Position numbers and translations under genes: made by a program. Source: Lacrimispora indolis DSM 755 (GTDB lineage: Bacteria > Bacillota > Clostridia > Lachnospirales > Lachnospiraceae). Taken from it: a DNA stretch of 64,000 bases. The DNA is taken from positions 434,001-498,000 of the forward strand of contig NZ_AZUI01000001.1 in assembly GCF_000526995.1 (NCBI RefSeq). The letters run 5' to 3'. Of the stretch, positions 36,091 to 44,484 are shown one piece after another. Numbering within the stretch: position 1 is the stretch's first letter; every line of letters begins with the position of its first letter. Below the pieces are notes generated by a model, which ran no database searches, was not told where the DNA came from, and worked only from the letters and a program-made list of their open reading frames with translations.

Positions 36091-36408
36091 CTATGAATAA
36101 AACTTCACCAGCCGATCCTCCAGTTGATCCAGAACCAGCGGCCATGCCTGTTCATGCTTGTCCCTTGATTCTTCATCAGAAAACCCTGCATGATTTAACC
36201 GTAATACTGTCTCTCTCTCAGCTTCTTTTAATTCCACGGTAACAACCGTTTCAGCACCTTTGGTTCCGTCAGCTCCCGTCAGCCATGTTAGTTCAACCAG
36301 CTGGTCAGGCACAAGTCTGAGAAAACGTCCATAATGAGGATGACGGCTCCCTTCAAAGGCTGTTTCAAAATAAAAAGCAGTATTGACTTCTCCTTTAAAT
36401 TTAATTGT
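36091..36408 (-). pseudogene. N-terminally truncated SRPBCC (AHSA1-like) protein
   Basis: The open frame can be read from 36408 as FKGEVNTAFYFETAFEGSRH, then YGRFLRLVPDQLVELTWLTG and the C-terminal helix DKHEQAWPLVLDQLEDRL of the SRPBCC/AHSA1 fold. The first about 40 residues of the family (helix with KVW...WW) are missing: an in-frame stop (36409-36411) lies upstream and no ATG occurs before the conserved region, only a GTG at 36312 deep inside it. Probably a decayed gene. Confidence 0.7.
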
Positions 36409-36536
36409 TCATTTTACATATGTGTATTATACAACTATTACAAAGAAATATATAGCCGTAATTACACCGCATTTTCTTCGGCTTTGCCCCTCGGATTTCT
36501 CCTTTATATTATCATATTGGAGAGCCCGCTGACAGA

Positions 36537-37781
36537 TCAGGCCGTTTGTACGTTTACATGGGTATCTTTATACAAAACCGGTATTGCAGCCGCTATCAGG
36601 ACCATACCCATAAAGGCAGGTGCTGCATGACCAAGTGATACGTAAATCTGCCCTCCAATGACAGGACCAATGATCCTTGCCAAAGCCTGAATCGACTGGC
36701 TGCCTCCCTGGATCCGTCCTTGTTCACTGGGATCGGCTGACTTGGAAACCATTCCATTGAATGAAGGACCAAAAATCGAATCACCAAAGCCAAAGATAAA
36801 CATACCGGCAATCAGAAGGGGATAGAATGAAACCAAAGCCGACGCTGCAATAAAACTGTAGCCTATAATCTCTGAAACCATACCAAGAATTGCGATCTGT
36901 GCATCACTGAGCTTTATTAAAAGTCTTGGCATTATGAGCCCTTGCGAAACGATGTCCTGTATGCCCATAATGGAATACATGAGCCCGATGACCGCAGGCT
37001 GCCAATTGAAAGTATCCACCGTAAATTGTGAAAAAACTGCCTGTAAAGATCCGTTGGGTATCCAAAGCAAGAACGCTGAGACAAGCAGCCTTTTTAAATT
37101 CTTTATGGAAAGGACATTTATAAGCTGCGTAAATGGATTCAGTCTTACAAGGGTGATCTCTTTCAATCTGTTATTCTTATGAAGGCTTTCAGGCATATAC
37201 AAGATTCCAAAAGCAACATTTAATAATGTGATGACTGCACCAAAATACATTGGTACAGAATAACCGAACCTGGCAAGTAATCCCCCCACAGTCGGGCCGA
37301 TGACAACGCCTGCACCTGAAAACGCACTTACCCAGCCAAAATATTTGACTCGCTGGTCTCTTGGTGTGATGTCTGCAAAATAGGCGAAGATAGTGCTTAT
37401 GCTCCCGCCTGTTATTCCTTCTATTATGCGCCCGGCAAACAGAATCCACAGAGCTCCTCCAATGCCAAAAATCGTGTACCCGATTGCAGAACCCAGGAGG
37501 CATACTAAGAGCAAAGGACGTCTGCCATATTTGTCGCTCAAAGCTCCAAGTCCGGGGGCTGCAAAAAACACGCAGACTGCATAAACAGAGGTCAGCATCG
37601 TAACAACTATGGCCTGCTCTCCGGGGCTGCTTGTATAAGGCTGGACTAAGTATGGAACAACAGGTGATATGATACTGAAGCCTATTCCGCAAAGAAACAC
37701 AGACATAAGACCGAAGATTAATGCCTTTTTATCTACGGTTTGTTCTGCGCTCTGTTCCTTGTGTGATCTAAATCTAAACAT
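36537..37781 (-). CDS. MFS multidrug efflux transporter (TetA-like)
   Basis: 414 aa, 12 predicted TM helices. Motif A of drug antiporters is GLGALSDKYGRRPLL after TM2, and motif C-like GWVSAFSGAGVVIGPTVGGLLARFG lies in TM5. The start follows GAGAGGAGTATTAA. Promoter and MarR-type operator lie directly upstream, and the MarR gene is the preceding gene on the same strand. The exported drug is unknown. Confidence 0.92.
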   Translation of the reverse strand: MFRFRSHKEQSAEQTVDKKALIFGLMSVFLCGIGFSIISPVVPYLVQPYTSSPGEQAIVVTMLTSVYAVCVFFAAPGLGALSDKYGRRPLLLVCLLGSAIGYTIFGIGGALWILFAGRIIEGITGGSISTIFAYFADITPRDQRVKYFGWVSAFSGAGVVIGPTVGGLLARFGYSVPMYFGAVITLLNVAFGILYMPESLHKNNRLKEITLVRLNPFTQLINVLSIKNLKRLLVSAFLLWIPNGSLQAVFSQFTVDTFNWQPAVIGLMYSIMGIQDIVSQGLIMPRLLIKLSDAQIAILGMVSEIIGYSFIAASALVSFYPLLIAGMFIFGFGDSIFGPSFNGMVSKSADPSEQGRIQGGSQSIQALARIIGPVIGGQIYVSLGHAAPAFMGMVLIAAAIPVLYKDTHVNVQTA

Positions 37782-37810
37782 TTAATACTCCTCTCAAAAA
37801 TCATATTTTT

Positions 37811-37859
37811 GTTTCCTAGGAAACATATTTATCATATCTCAGTTTTGTTTCCTTGTCAA
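37811..37859 (-). promoter_or_regulatory. MFS promoter with MarR-type operator
   Basis: TTGACA (37854-37859) and TATGAT (37831-37836), 17-bp spacer on the minus strand. A perfect 14-bp palindrome GTTTCCTAGGAAAC (37811-37824) lies just downstream of the -10, and a half site GGAAAC overlaps the spacer. Binding of the MarR protein here would repress the pump. Confidence 0.8.
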
Positions 37860-37870
37860 CAAAATGTTAA

Positions 37871-37910
37871 AAAATAAAAATGCAGCCCATTCTCAATAGA
37901 GTTGGGCTGC
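37871..37910 (-). terminator. Terminator of the MarR gene
   Basis: GCAGCCCA/TGGGCTGC stem (37882-37910), then on the minus strand ATTTTTATTTTTT. Confidence 0.88.
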
Positions 37911-37927
37911 CTGTGATATCATATCCA

Positions 37928-38410
37928 TTATTCAAATTTGTTCCGGTTTACATCGATCCCCCGCTTCTTTATCTCTTCATCCAGATGCCTGTTATATCTT
38001 TCCACCAGCTTAAGCATACAGTCAAATTGTTCCTCTGTCACCTGTTCAAATACGGCTTTATCCCTATCTTGAAATTCTTTATGCAATTCCTCATGAATAT
38101 TATAAACTTCTTTTCCTTGGTCAGTGAGCCTAAAATAGATTTCTTTCTTGTTATCCGGCTTTTGATAGCTTTCGATAATCCCTTTTTTTATAAGTTTTTT
38201 GGTCATTTTGCTTATGGCACCGTTGGTCATATAAAAGGACTCCGCAAGTTTTGTCACGTTGGGATCTGCATTTTTTCCAATATATTGGATGCAATGTACT
38301 TCAGAGGGCTTATACTCCTTAAGCCTGTCTTCCATCTTAGATTTATTTAGCCAGGCCATCTTGTTAAATACGTCTCTGAACCCCATCATGATCTGTTCTT
38401 CCTTATTCAT
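37928..38410 (-). CDS. MarR family transcriptional regulator
   Basis: 160 aa winged-helix repressor: YKPSEVHCIQYIGKNADPNVTKLAESFYMTNGAISKMTKKLIKKGIIESYQKPDNKKEIYFRLTDQGKEVY. The start is ATG 38410 after GGAGGACTGGCT. Promoter TTGAAA-N17-TATAAT on the minus strand (38445-38473) contains the half site GTTTC with the same T-rich flank as the MFS operator, so autoregulation is likely. Its target is presumably the adjacent MFS gene. Confidence 0.92.
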   Translation of the reverse strand: MNKEEQIMMGFRDVFNKMAWLNKSKMEDRLKEYKPSEVHCIQYIGKNADPNVTKLAESFYMTNGAISKMTKKLIKKGIIESYQKPDNKKEIYFRLTDQGKEVYNIHEELHKEFQDRDKAVFEQVTEEQFDCMLKLVERYNRHLDEEIKKRGIDVNRNKFE

Positions 38411-38444
38411 AGCCAGTCCTCCTACCTGTTGGTGCATTAACAAT

Positions 38445-38473
38445 ATTATATTAAATTTTTGTTTCTATTTCAA
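38445..38473 (-). promoter_or_regulatory. marR promoter
   Basis: Minus-strand TTGAAA (38468-38473) and TATAAT (38445-38450), 17-bp spacer. Confidence 0.8.
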
Positions 38474-38525
38474 CGATATTCATATATTCTTTCAGGAATT
38501 AAGACGGATTGCCGGCAACCGGCAT

Positions 38526-38966
38526 TTATTCCCGGAATACAACTTTAAATTCCTCGCACACAACCAACATATTTTTTTCAAATGATTTACCGGCTTCTGA
38601 CATACAGGTACTGAAAAAATCTTCGTGTACTCTTGCCCAATAACTGAGGGAACGGTCGCCTTCCCCTTCCTTATAGGCATGTTCTTTGCTCACCTGGTTA
38701 AACGGAACAACATAAACTTTTGTTGTTTGTATCATACAGACTGCCTCATCCTTTGAATCAAGGATCACACTGTAACTTCCGGCTTCAGGCAGCGGCTCAT
38801 TTTTCAATTCGTAAAGCGGATAAGCGGAAGCTGTTCCAGTCTTGATTCCATCTAATACCAATTGAGCCAGTCCATCCGGATCGCCTCCAAAAGCCCATGC
38901 CTCATATTTTACATCTTGTAAATGTTCTTTACTCATAAATAATTTCCACATCTCTTGATCTGTCAT
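38526..38966 (-). CDS. ASCH domain protein
   Basis: 146 aa. ASCH domains are PUA-like folds thought to bind RNA. Seen: FGGDPDGLAQLVLDGIKTGTASAYPLY (the family GxKxxTxS motif, here GIKTGTAS), AGSYSVILDSKDEAVCMIQTTKVYVVPFNQV and SLSYWARVHEDFF. Ribosome site AGGAGTAAACCT precedes the ATG at 38966. The 47-bp repeat (copy B) lies directly upstream. Confidence 0.88.
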   Translation of the reverse strand: MTDQEMWKLFMSKEHLQDVKYEAWAFGGDPDGLAQLVLDGIKTGTASAYPLYELKNEPLPEAGSYSVILDSKDEAVCMIQTTKVYVVPFNQVSKEHAYKEGEGDRSLSYWARVHEDFFSTCMSEAGKSFEKNMLVVCEEFKVVFRE

Positions 38967-38978
38967 AGGTTTACTCCT

Positions 38979-39026
38979 GTCAAGCGGATATTTGCAATCT
39001 GCTTCACTATTTGATTCGGTTAAAAT
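38979..39026 (+). repeat. 47-bp interspersed repeat, copy B
   Basis: Starts GTCAAGCGGATATTTGCAAT and ends GATTCGGTTAAAAT. Differs from copies A and C at a handful of positions and one inserted A. Lies 12 bp upstream of the ASCH start codon and may form its 5' leader. Confidence 0.7.
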
Positions 39027-39115
39027 AGTTTCTTTTCAGACATACATTCTGGTTGACTGACCGGATATATTTAAATAATCGCTTTATGCTGGGAACCTGC
39101 AAAAGCCTTTGCAAA

Positions 39116-39162
39116 AAAGACCGCTGCAAAAATAAGTGATTGCTTACCTATTTTTGCAGCGG
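39116..39162 (-). terminator. Terminator downstream of the second YkuD gene
   Basis: CCGCTGCAAAAATA/TATTTTTGCAGCGG, 14-bp perfect stem, then on the minus strand TCTTTTTTG. Confidence 0.9.
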
Positions 39163-39224
39163 CCCGCCTCATTTATATTGCTCTTGACAACAGGGTAGTA
39201 TTGCTTTTCTTATTATTCACCTGA

Positions 39225-40634
39225 TTAATAATGGCATATAACAGGAATCCCTGAGTAAACCAGGCCGTATAAGGCCTTTGCTTTATCCGGCGGAAGGTTG
39301 ATACAGCCATGGCTTCCCTTTGTCTGATAGATATCCCCGCCGAACCTGTTTCTCCAGTTGGCGTCATGAAGACCGATTCCTCCGTTAAACGGCATCCAGT
39401 AATTCACATGGCTTTCATATTCGTAGGTGCCATCCGCTTGTTTCGCTCCCCGCAGGATCCGGTCTGTCTCCTTGTAGGAGAGGGTGAAAATACCTTCCGG
39501 AGTTGTGTGGTCTTTGGAAACATTTCCTGTCACACAGGGGGAATCCCATGCCAAAACACCATCCTTATACATGTAAACATGCTGGGCTGCCAGATCTATT
39601 TCAACAAAATTCCCGCCCCAGGCTTTGCTCCGTTCAGCTACTGTCTGAACATACTTTGGTTCCCTTTTCTGGCTTTGCCCGGACTGAATGAGAGAAGACA
39701 AAGCAGCTGTTTCTCCAGCCTGATCCACCTTTTGGCCATAGGAACCAGGAAGAAGATAGGCTTTTCCACCTGTGACGCGAAATGCCCGTTCCTTTCCTGC
39801 TGTATCATACTTATCTGCCAGAGACTTTATGTAAGCAGAGGTCTTATCTTCTCTTACGTTTATCACTTCTCCCGTCATCCCCGATATCCAGGAACAGATT
39901 TCCTCTCCTTTTAAGACCTCCGATTTATCTCCAAAGGTATAAGTGATTTCCATTTCCCTTACGCGGTTAAGAGCATCCCGCTGGGCAATCACTCCGGCAT
40001 CCTCTGAGGTGACGGTTACGGTATCATAACAGCCTGATTCTTCTATGTTTATTTGGGTAAGCTCCTCATTTAACGCAGCCTTGACCACTGCTTCCAGTTT
40101 TTCAAGGTTCACGCTGTTTCCCTGCATTTCCGGAAGGATGGCAAAGGGAATTCCCTGCTGCCAGTCAGAGATCCGGGCATTCCTCGTAACCGTAATACCC
40201 TCTCCGCTTATGCAGGAGAGCGAATTCAGCTTTTCTTTTAACCTTCCTTCGTCATAGCTGACCGCTCCCTTTTGGGTATGGGAATTGTCGGCGGCAGGTC
40301 CTGCCACCCGCCCCGTGGCATTCTGTTCCTCCAGTACCGTCTGCAGCCCTTCTGTAAGAACCACCTGATAGCCGATTTCAGGGCCGCTGATAACCTCAGT
40401 TACGCCGTCCTTCTCCTGAATGGAGAGCTTATATTCCCTGCCATAAAAGCCTTCTATCTGTATCTTCGCTTCTTCAACCGTCATTCCTCCCACAAGGACA
40501 CCGTTGATCCTGGTCCCCGGAACAAATTTTGAAGCGTCATCTGCCAGTGCAACTGTCGTCCCTGCCAGCATAAACAAAACTGCCAGGAGAACGCTCTTTC
40601 CCATCGTACCCGCATGATTTCTTTTCCTGATCAT
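39225..40634 (-). CDS. L,D-transpeptidase (YkuD) with peptidoglycan-binding domains, secreted
   Basis: 469 aa. Signal-type hydrophobic N-terminus (GKSVLLAVLFMLAGTTVALADD), two PG_binding_4-type domains (ASKFVPGTRINGVLVGGMTVEEAK onward), and a C-terminal YkuD domain with HVYMYKDGVLAWDSPCVTGN, WMPFNGGIGLHDANW and catalytic SHGCINLP. Same layout as the 21581 protein but without the Pro/Thr tail and with a cleavable-looking signal. Ribosome site AAAAGGATTTAAGGA. Cross-links peptidoglycan outside the cell. Confidence 0.93.
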   Translation of the reverse strand: MIRKRNHAGTMGKSVLLAVLFMLAGTTVALADDASKFVPGTRINGVLVGGMTVEEAKIQIEGFYGREYKLSIQEKDGVTEVISGPEIGYQVVLTEGLQTVLEEQNATGRVAGPAADNSHTQKGAVSYDEGRLKEKLNSLSCISGEGITVTRNARISDWQQGIPFAILPEMQGNSVNLEKLEAVVKAALNEELTQINIEESGCYDTVTVTSEDAGVIAQRDALNRVREMEITYTFGDKSEVLKGEEICSWISGMTGEVINVREDKTSAYIKSLADKYDTAGKERAFRVTGGKAYLLPGSYGQKVDQAGETAALSSLIQSGQSQKREPKYVQTVAERSKAWGGNFVEIDLAAQHVYMYKDGVLAWDSPCVTGNVSKDHTTPEGIFTLSYKETDRILRGAKQADGTYEYESHVNYWMPFNGGIGLHDANWRNRFGGDIYQTKGSHGCINLPPDKAKALYGLVYSGIPVICHY

Positions 40635-40716
40635 TCCTTAAATCCTTTTCTAAATATTATGGAAGTAATTCCACGTTTTCTAGGGTAACACGATTTTAAG
40701 GGAATCTCAAGAAAAA

Positions 40717-41601
40717 TCATTCCCCATTTTTCTCAACTTTGGAGTAAAGAAACACACCGCCAATGGTGATCAGGCCTCCTGCAACCTGTAAAATGGCCGG
40801 AAACTCGGCAAAAAGGAAGACGGCAAATACAGCTGCCACTACCGGCTCACAAAGCTTGGAAGCCGATACAAAGGAGGGGGATAAATATTTTAAGCACCAG
40901 CTGAAAATGCTGTGTCCAAGCAGGGTAGAGAATACGGCCAGAAGAAGCCCAACCACCGCGGAGCTGATCCCATATCCAAAAAAAGGAATCCCTGCCCCTG
41001 CTGTAAAAATACAGAGCACCAATGCACAAAAGGCATAAACGATATAAGTGTAGGATGTTGTCGACATTCCCTTTCGCACTTCCCGACCGATAAGGGTATA
41101 AACAGCTGAAAATATGGCCGCTGCCAGTGCAAGCCCATCCCCTGACAAATGGTCCCCTCCTGCCGAATAATCAGAAAAGGCGATAAGCAGGCTGCCAAGT
41201 ACGGTGACGGCAATGCTTCCAAGGGCTGCCTTTCCAATCCTGCCTTTTAAGAACACCACAAATCCCAAAGCCACCCAAATGACCTCGGTACAGACAATTG
41301 CCGTTGAGCTTGCCACAGAAGTCTGCTTTAAAGACTCAAACCAGGCAGTAAAATGAAGGGCCAGAAATATCCCGCTTACTGCACACAATGCCATGGTCTT
41401 TCTATCCGTCCGCTTCAGCTCCTCCCTGACCTGGGCTTTCCAAAATACCACCGGGGTCATAAGTCCCACTGTCCACAAAAGCCGGTATGCGGCCGTAACC
41501 ACAGAAGGCGCCTGGGAATATTTGACAAAAATCGCAGAAAGGGAAATTCCTATAATTCCGATCACGATCATGACCATGGGATGCTTTTCAAGAACTTTCA
41601 T
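40717..41601 (-). CDS. EamA/DMT family transporter
   Basis: 294 aa, ten predicted TM helices formed by two EamA repeats (GIIGISLSAIFVKYSQAPSVVTAAYRLLWTVGLM; second repeat from GDGLALAAAIFSAVYTLIGREV). Family members export amino acids, metabolites or drugs; the substrate is unknown. The start follows AAAGGAGAAGAAAA, and a strong promoter lies 44 bp upstream. Confidence 0.9.
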   Translation of the reverse strand: MKVLEKHPMVMIVIGIIGISLSAIFVKYSQAPSVVTAAYRLLWTVGLMTPVVFWKAQVREELKRTDRKTMALCAVSGIFLALHFTAWFESLKQTSVASSTAIVCTEVIWVALGFVVFLKGRIGKAALGSIAVTVLGSLLIAFSDYSAGGDHLSGDGLALAAAIFSAVYTLIGREVRKGMSTTSYTYIVYAFCALVLCIFTAGAGIPFFGYGISSAVVGLLLAVFSTLLGHSIFSWCLKYLSPSFVSASKLCEPVVAAVFAVFLFAEFPAILQVAGGLITIGGVFLYSKVEKNGE

Positions 41602-41644
41602 TTTTCTTCTCCTTTGTTATCCTTGTCTCAATACATGCCCTCTG

Positions 41645-41672
41645 ATTATAGCATCACTTCGGGTATTGTCAA
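41645..41672 (-). promoter_or_regulatory. Promoter of the EamA gene
   Basis: Minus-strand TTGACA (41667-41672) and TATAAT (41645-41650), both perfect consensus, 16-bp spacer. The rest of the 41602-41857 gap shows no gene. Confidence 0.85.
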
Positions 41673-41857
41673 AGCATTATGGGAAATAAAGAAAAACCTA
41701 GCTTCCGGGTTCATGTCACTTTTGTTATGCTTTATTTGTCGTTCATTCGGTATTACTATGGTTTTTTGCGGAATATTAAGAGCGTTTTCCTCCTATCATG
41801 CGATATATGTTATAATTTGACGCATTATCATTAGTTTTCATTTATGGTTTTGCAGAT

Positions 41858-42055
41858 TTACTCTATTTTTCGCTTAAATGTTGAAATGATCCACCTTGTA
41901 CTTCCATAGCTTTGAGCGGCAGCAACCGTGCTTACCAATTCCCAGCCCTGACGGCCTAATTCATTCAATTCCCTTTGGAATGCACCCTGGTCAACTTTAC
42001 CTCCCAACATCCCTTTGGCATCAGTGAACAGAGTTTTATATTCAAATCCATCCAT
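41858..42055 (-). CDS. DUF4177-type small protein
   Basis: 65 aa: MDGFEYKTLFTDAKGMLGGKVDQGAFQRELNELGRQGWELVSTVAAAQSYGSTRWIISTFKRK. The pattern YKT...ELNELGRQGWELVS...GSTRWIISTFKR is the DUF4177 signature; function unknown. The start ATG 42055 follows GGAGGTAAGAAT; longer upstream frames have no site. Confidence 0.85.
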   Translation of the reverse strand: MDGFEYKTLFTDAKGMLGGKVDQGAFQRELNELGRQGWELVSTVAAAQSYGSTRWIISTFKRKIE

Positions 42056-42231
42056 ATTCTTACCTCCTGTTATTTTCTTCTTTTGCCCTGCAAACGTTTT
42101 ATACAGTCCGCCCAAGAACCCGGCGGGTATCTGACGCCTGCATGGAACAGCAGCTTTTTTATATAATATCATGTTCTTCAAAACAAAAAAAGGGATATCA
42201 GGTTTTTAATCATTCCGTTTCCTGTCACACA

Positions 42232-42267
42232 AAAAATCCGCAGAGTCTCCTTTCTCTGCGGATTTTT
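42232..42267 (-). terminator. Terminator of the dehydrogenase gene
   Basis: AAAAATCCGCAGAG/CTCTGCGGATTTTT stem, 27 bp after the stop at 42294, with T run on both strands. Confidence 0.9.
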
Positions 42268-42293
42268 ATCTTCTTACTGATTGATCTTCATTC

Positions 42294-43343
42294 TTAGCCT
42301 TCCAGATATAAATGAATGGGATAAGACAGGTACCGGACATCGTCAAGCTTTTCAACCGTTACAAATCCTGCAGGGGCGTTCAGTATGGTTGGAATGCGGT
42401 TTACAATGGTCGCACAGGTATGCTCTACTGTAGCCGGTTTCTGAACGAAGAAGGTTGTATCAGGCTCTCCGATGATCTTCCAGTCGCACATGTCTCCGTC
42501 ATCAGGGCCATAAACCTTGCCGATGCACTGGGTCTCAATGACCGGACCCTGGAAGGTTTCCGTGGTCACAACCGCGCTCATGCCAATGCAGTTGCCTTTG
42601 GGAATGGCAGCTCCAAGAGTTTCGGAATATAAGTCTTTATCATAGTAATAAGGAACGCATTTCTGTGTCTGGGATTTGATGGTCCAGCCCATTTTGCTGC
42701 ACAGCGCTTCATTGGAGTTCCATACATAGGAAGGCTCCAGGGTAGTTGGATGGGCGATCTTCTCCTCAAATTCCTCAGGGGTAAGGCCTGCACCGTGAGC
42801 TTCTGCAAGGGCAAGGCCATAGTCTTCCACATTATAGCTGACCGCGCCTTCTATGCGGTCGATCCGGTGAACGCCGCCTGCCACACAGCCGATCATGTTG
42901 ATCCAGTAAATATCCTGCATTCCGGCACCCACGATGGTACAGCCGTTTTCTTTTGCCAGAAGGTCTAAGCGGTTGGTAATGGCAGAAGCGGTTGTCCATG
43001 GATAAATGGCTTCCTCACAGGTTGTCACCACATTGACCCCTCTGGAAACGCATTTCTCAAAATGAGGATATACGTCATCCATGAAGCTGAACAGAGTCAC
43101 TACGGCGATATCTGCATCGCATTCATCAAGAACCGCGTCAGCATCACTGCGGATGGGAACGCCGATCTTAAATCCAAGGCCGGCAAATTCGCCCACATCC
43201 ATGCCTACCACATCAGGGTTCACATCAATGGCACCTACGATTTCAGCACCTTTTTCATATAAGTATCTTAAGATATACTTTGCCATTTTACCGCAGCCAT
43301 ACTGTACCACCCGGATCTTTTCGTAATTCATCATCATCGTCAT
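42294..43343 (-). CDS. NAD(P)-dependent dehydrogenase, 2,4-diaminopentanoate-dehydrogenase-like (DapB fold)
   Basis: About 349 aa. N-terminal Rossmann domain ([47 protein letters not shown]), a middle stretch [14 protein letters not shown], and [24 protein letters not shown]. This resembles Ord, the 2,4-diaminopentanoate dehydrogenase of clostridial ornithine fermentation, but no other ornithine-pathway gene is in the window, so the substrate may differ. The exact start among clustered ATGs (43343, 43337, 43334, 43331) is unclear. Controlled by a MerR-type promoter and adjacent MerR gene. Confidence 0.75.
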   Translation of the reverse strand: MTMMMNYEKIRVVQYGCGKMAKYILRYLYEKGAEIVGAIDVNPDVVGMDVGEFAGLGFKIGVPIRSDADAVLDECDADIAVVTLFSFMDDVYPHFEKCVSRGVNVVTTCEEAIYPWTTASAITNRLDLLAKENGCTIVGAGMQDIYWINMIGCVAGGVHRIDRIEGAVSYNVEDYGLALAEAHGAGLTPEEFEEKIAHPTTLEPSYVWNSNEALCSKMGWTIKSQTQKCVPYYYDKDLYSETLGAAIPKGNCIGMSAVVTTETFQGPVIETQCIGKVYGPDDGDMCDWKIIGEPDTTFFVQKPATVEHTCATIVNRIPTILNAPAGFVTVEKLDDVRYLSYPIHLYLEG

Positions 43344-43371
43344 CCTTTCCTTATAAGAACTTGTTTTGGAG

Positions 43372-43431
43372 TTTTGCTCCTGATGACTTCATTATAAAGG
43401 TTATAGACGGTATCAGGTCAATGGAGCAAAA
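43372..43431 (-). promoter_or_regulatory. MerR-type promoter flanked by a 9-bp inverted repeat
   Basis: Minus-strand TTGACC (43416-43421) and TATAAT (43391-43396) are 19 bp apart, as in MerR-controlled promoters. TTTTGCTCC (43372-43380) and GGAGCAAAA (43423-43431) form a perfect 9-bp inverted repeat enclosing the whole promoter. Likely target of the MerR protein encoded next door. Confidence 0.8.
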
Positions 43432-43441
43432 TCACCAAATA

Positions 43442-44302
43442 TCAGGACATGCGGACCGGTACCTGAAGGCGCAGGAACATGCCCCTTTCCTTATAATCAA
43501 GAGGCATTTCCACAATGACTTCGCATATGTAATCCCCTGTCACCCTGTAATGATTTTCTTCTATTGCCGCAAGCAGGCGGTCCACGTATTCCTTTTCCTT
43601 GGAAAAGCGGTCACAGTATATACAAAGATAGGAACCTGACGGTATGATGGTTATCAGTTCTTCATCAACATATTCCTGGTCCACAAACACGAACACCTGG
43701 GTGGAATACAGGTTTCGTTTCATAAAGTTCTCACGCTTTAAAATGGTCCCGGCATTGGCAAAGTAAAACGGAGAGATGTTGCGGGATGCCATATCCTCCT
43801 TTAAACTGCGCAGAAGGCGCTCGTACTCATCGATTTCATAATCATAAAAATTTGTTTTCGTCTCTTTTACGTACATCCGGCGCTTTGGTATGTATTCCAG
43901 CACAATGGCCCCGTCCGGAGGAGCCGCCTCATAGCGTTCATAGCTGTCAAGAGTCCGTTCAATGGCCCGCTTTTGCAGATTAAGCTCCACAATCTTCTGA
44001 TCAATGGCATCCCGGTTTTCTATAAGAAGCTGCTTCACCCGCCCCATATCCCATTTTTTCATATGGATACGGATCTCCTTTAGGGGCATCCCAAGGGCTT
44101 TCATGTACCGGATCATGTCTAACTGGGCGCTTTGGCGGATGTCGTAGTAGCGGTATCCGGTGTTCTCATCCCGGTACAGGGGAGAAAACAGCCCTTCCCG
44201 GTCATACAGCCTCAGTGTTTGTTCTGATATGCGGTTGATCTTAGCCATTTCTCCAATTGTCATTTTTTTAACATTAAAATTTGTCAATTTTATCATATCC
44301 AT
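43442..44302 (-). CDS. MerR family regulator with BmrR-type C-terminal domain
   Basis: 286 aa. Winged helix MTIGEMAKINRISEQTLRLYDREGLFSPLYRDENTGYRYYD, coiled coil (DQKIVELNLQKRAIERTLDSYERYE) and a C-terminal effector domain (YIPKRRMYVKETKTNFYDYEID...). The best start is ATG 44302 (MDMIKLTNFN) with GGAG just upstream; MTIGEM itself has no ribosome site. The gene lies 98 bp upstream of the dehydrogenase gene, whose promoter has MerR geometry. Confidence 0.88.
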   Translation of the reverse strand: MDMIKLTNFNVKKMTIGEMAKINRISEQTLRLYDREGLFSPLYRDENTGYRYYDIRQSAQLDMIRYMKALGMPLKEIRIHMKKWDMGRVKQLLIENRDAIDQKIVELNLQKRAIERTLDSYERYEAAPPDGAIVLEYIPKRRMYVKETKTNFYDYEIDEYERLLRSLKEDMASRNISPFYFANAGTILKRENFMKRNLYSTQVFVFVDQEYVDEELITIIPSGSYLCIYCDRFSKEKEYVDRLLAAIEENHYRVTGDYICEVIVEMPLDYKERGMFLRLQVPVRMS

Positions 44303-44338
44303 CAATCTCCGCAGAAAATCGTGGTGGTTACTGTCTTT

Positions 44339-44367
44339 ATTATACAAAATAAACTTGATACTTACAA
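44339..44367 (-). promoter_or_regulatory. Promoter of the MerR gene at 43442
   Basis: Minus-strand TTGTAA (44362-44367) and TATAAT (44339-44344), normal 17-bp spacer, so constitutive, unlike the dehydrogenase promoter. Confidence 0.7.
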
Positions 44368-44401
44368 TAATGTTTCTGATATTTTCTTCACATAGTTTAG
44401 A

Positions 44402-44430
44402 TAAAAACAGAGGGCTTAAAACAAGCCCTC
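44402..44430 (-). terminator. Terminator of the oligopeptide transporter operon
   Basis: GAGGGCTT/AAGCCCTC stem followed on the minus strand by TGTTTTTAT. Confidence 0.85.
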
Positions 44431-44437
44431 ATAAATG

Positions 44438-44484
44438 GTCAAACGGATATTCGCAATCCGCTTCGCTACTTGATTTGGTTAAAT
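44438..44484 (+). repeat. 47-bp interspersed repeat, copy C
   Basis: Starts GTCAAACGGATATTCGCAAT and ends GATTTGGTTAAAT. CGGAT and ATCCG form an inner stem. It overlaps the stop codon of the oppF-type gene (44479-44481) and is followed by that operon's terminator. Confidence 0.75.

Noticed and set aside
41353..41820. Plus-strand 155-codon open frame overlapping the EamA gene
   Set aside because: Mostly antisense to a clear transporter gene, no family features, no ribosome site; the EamA promoter lies inside it.
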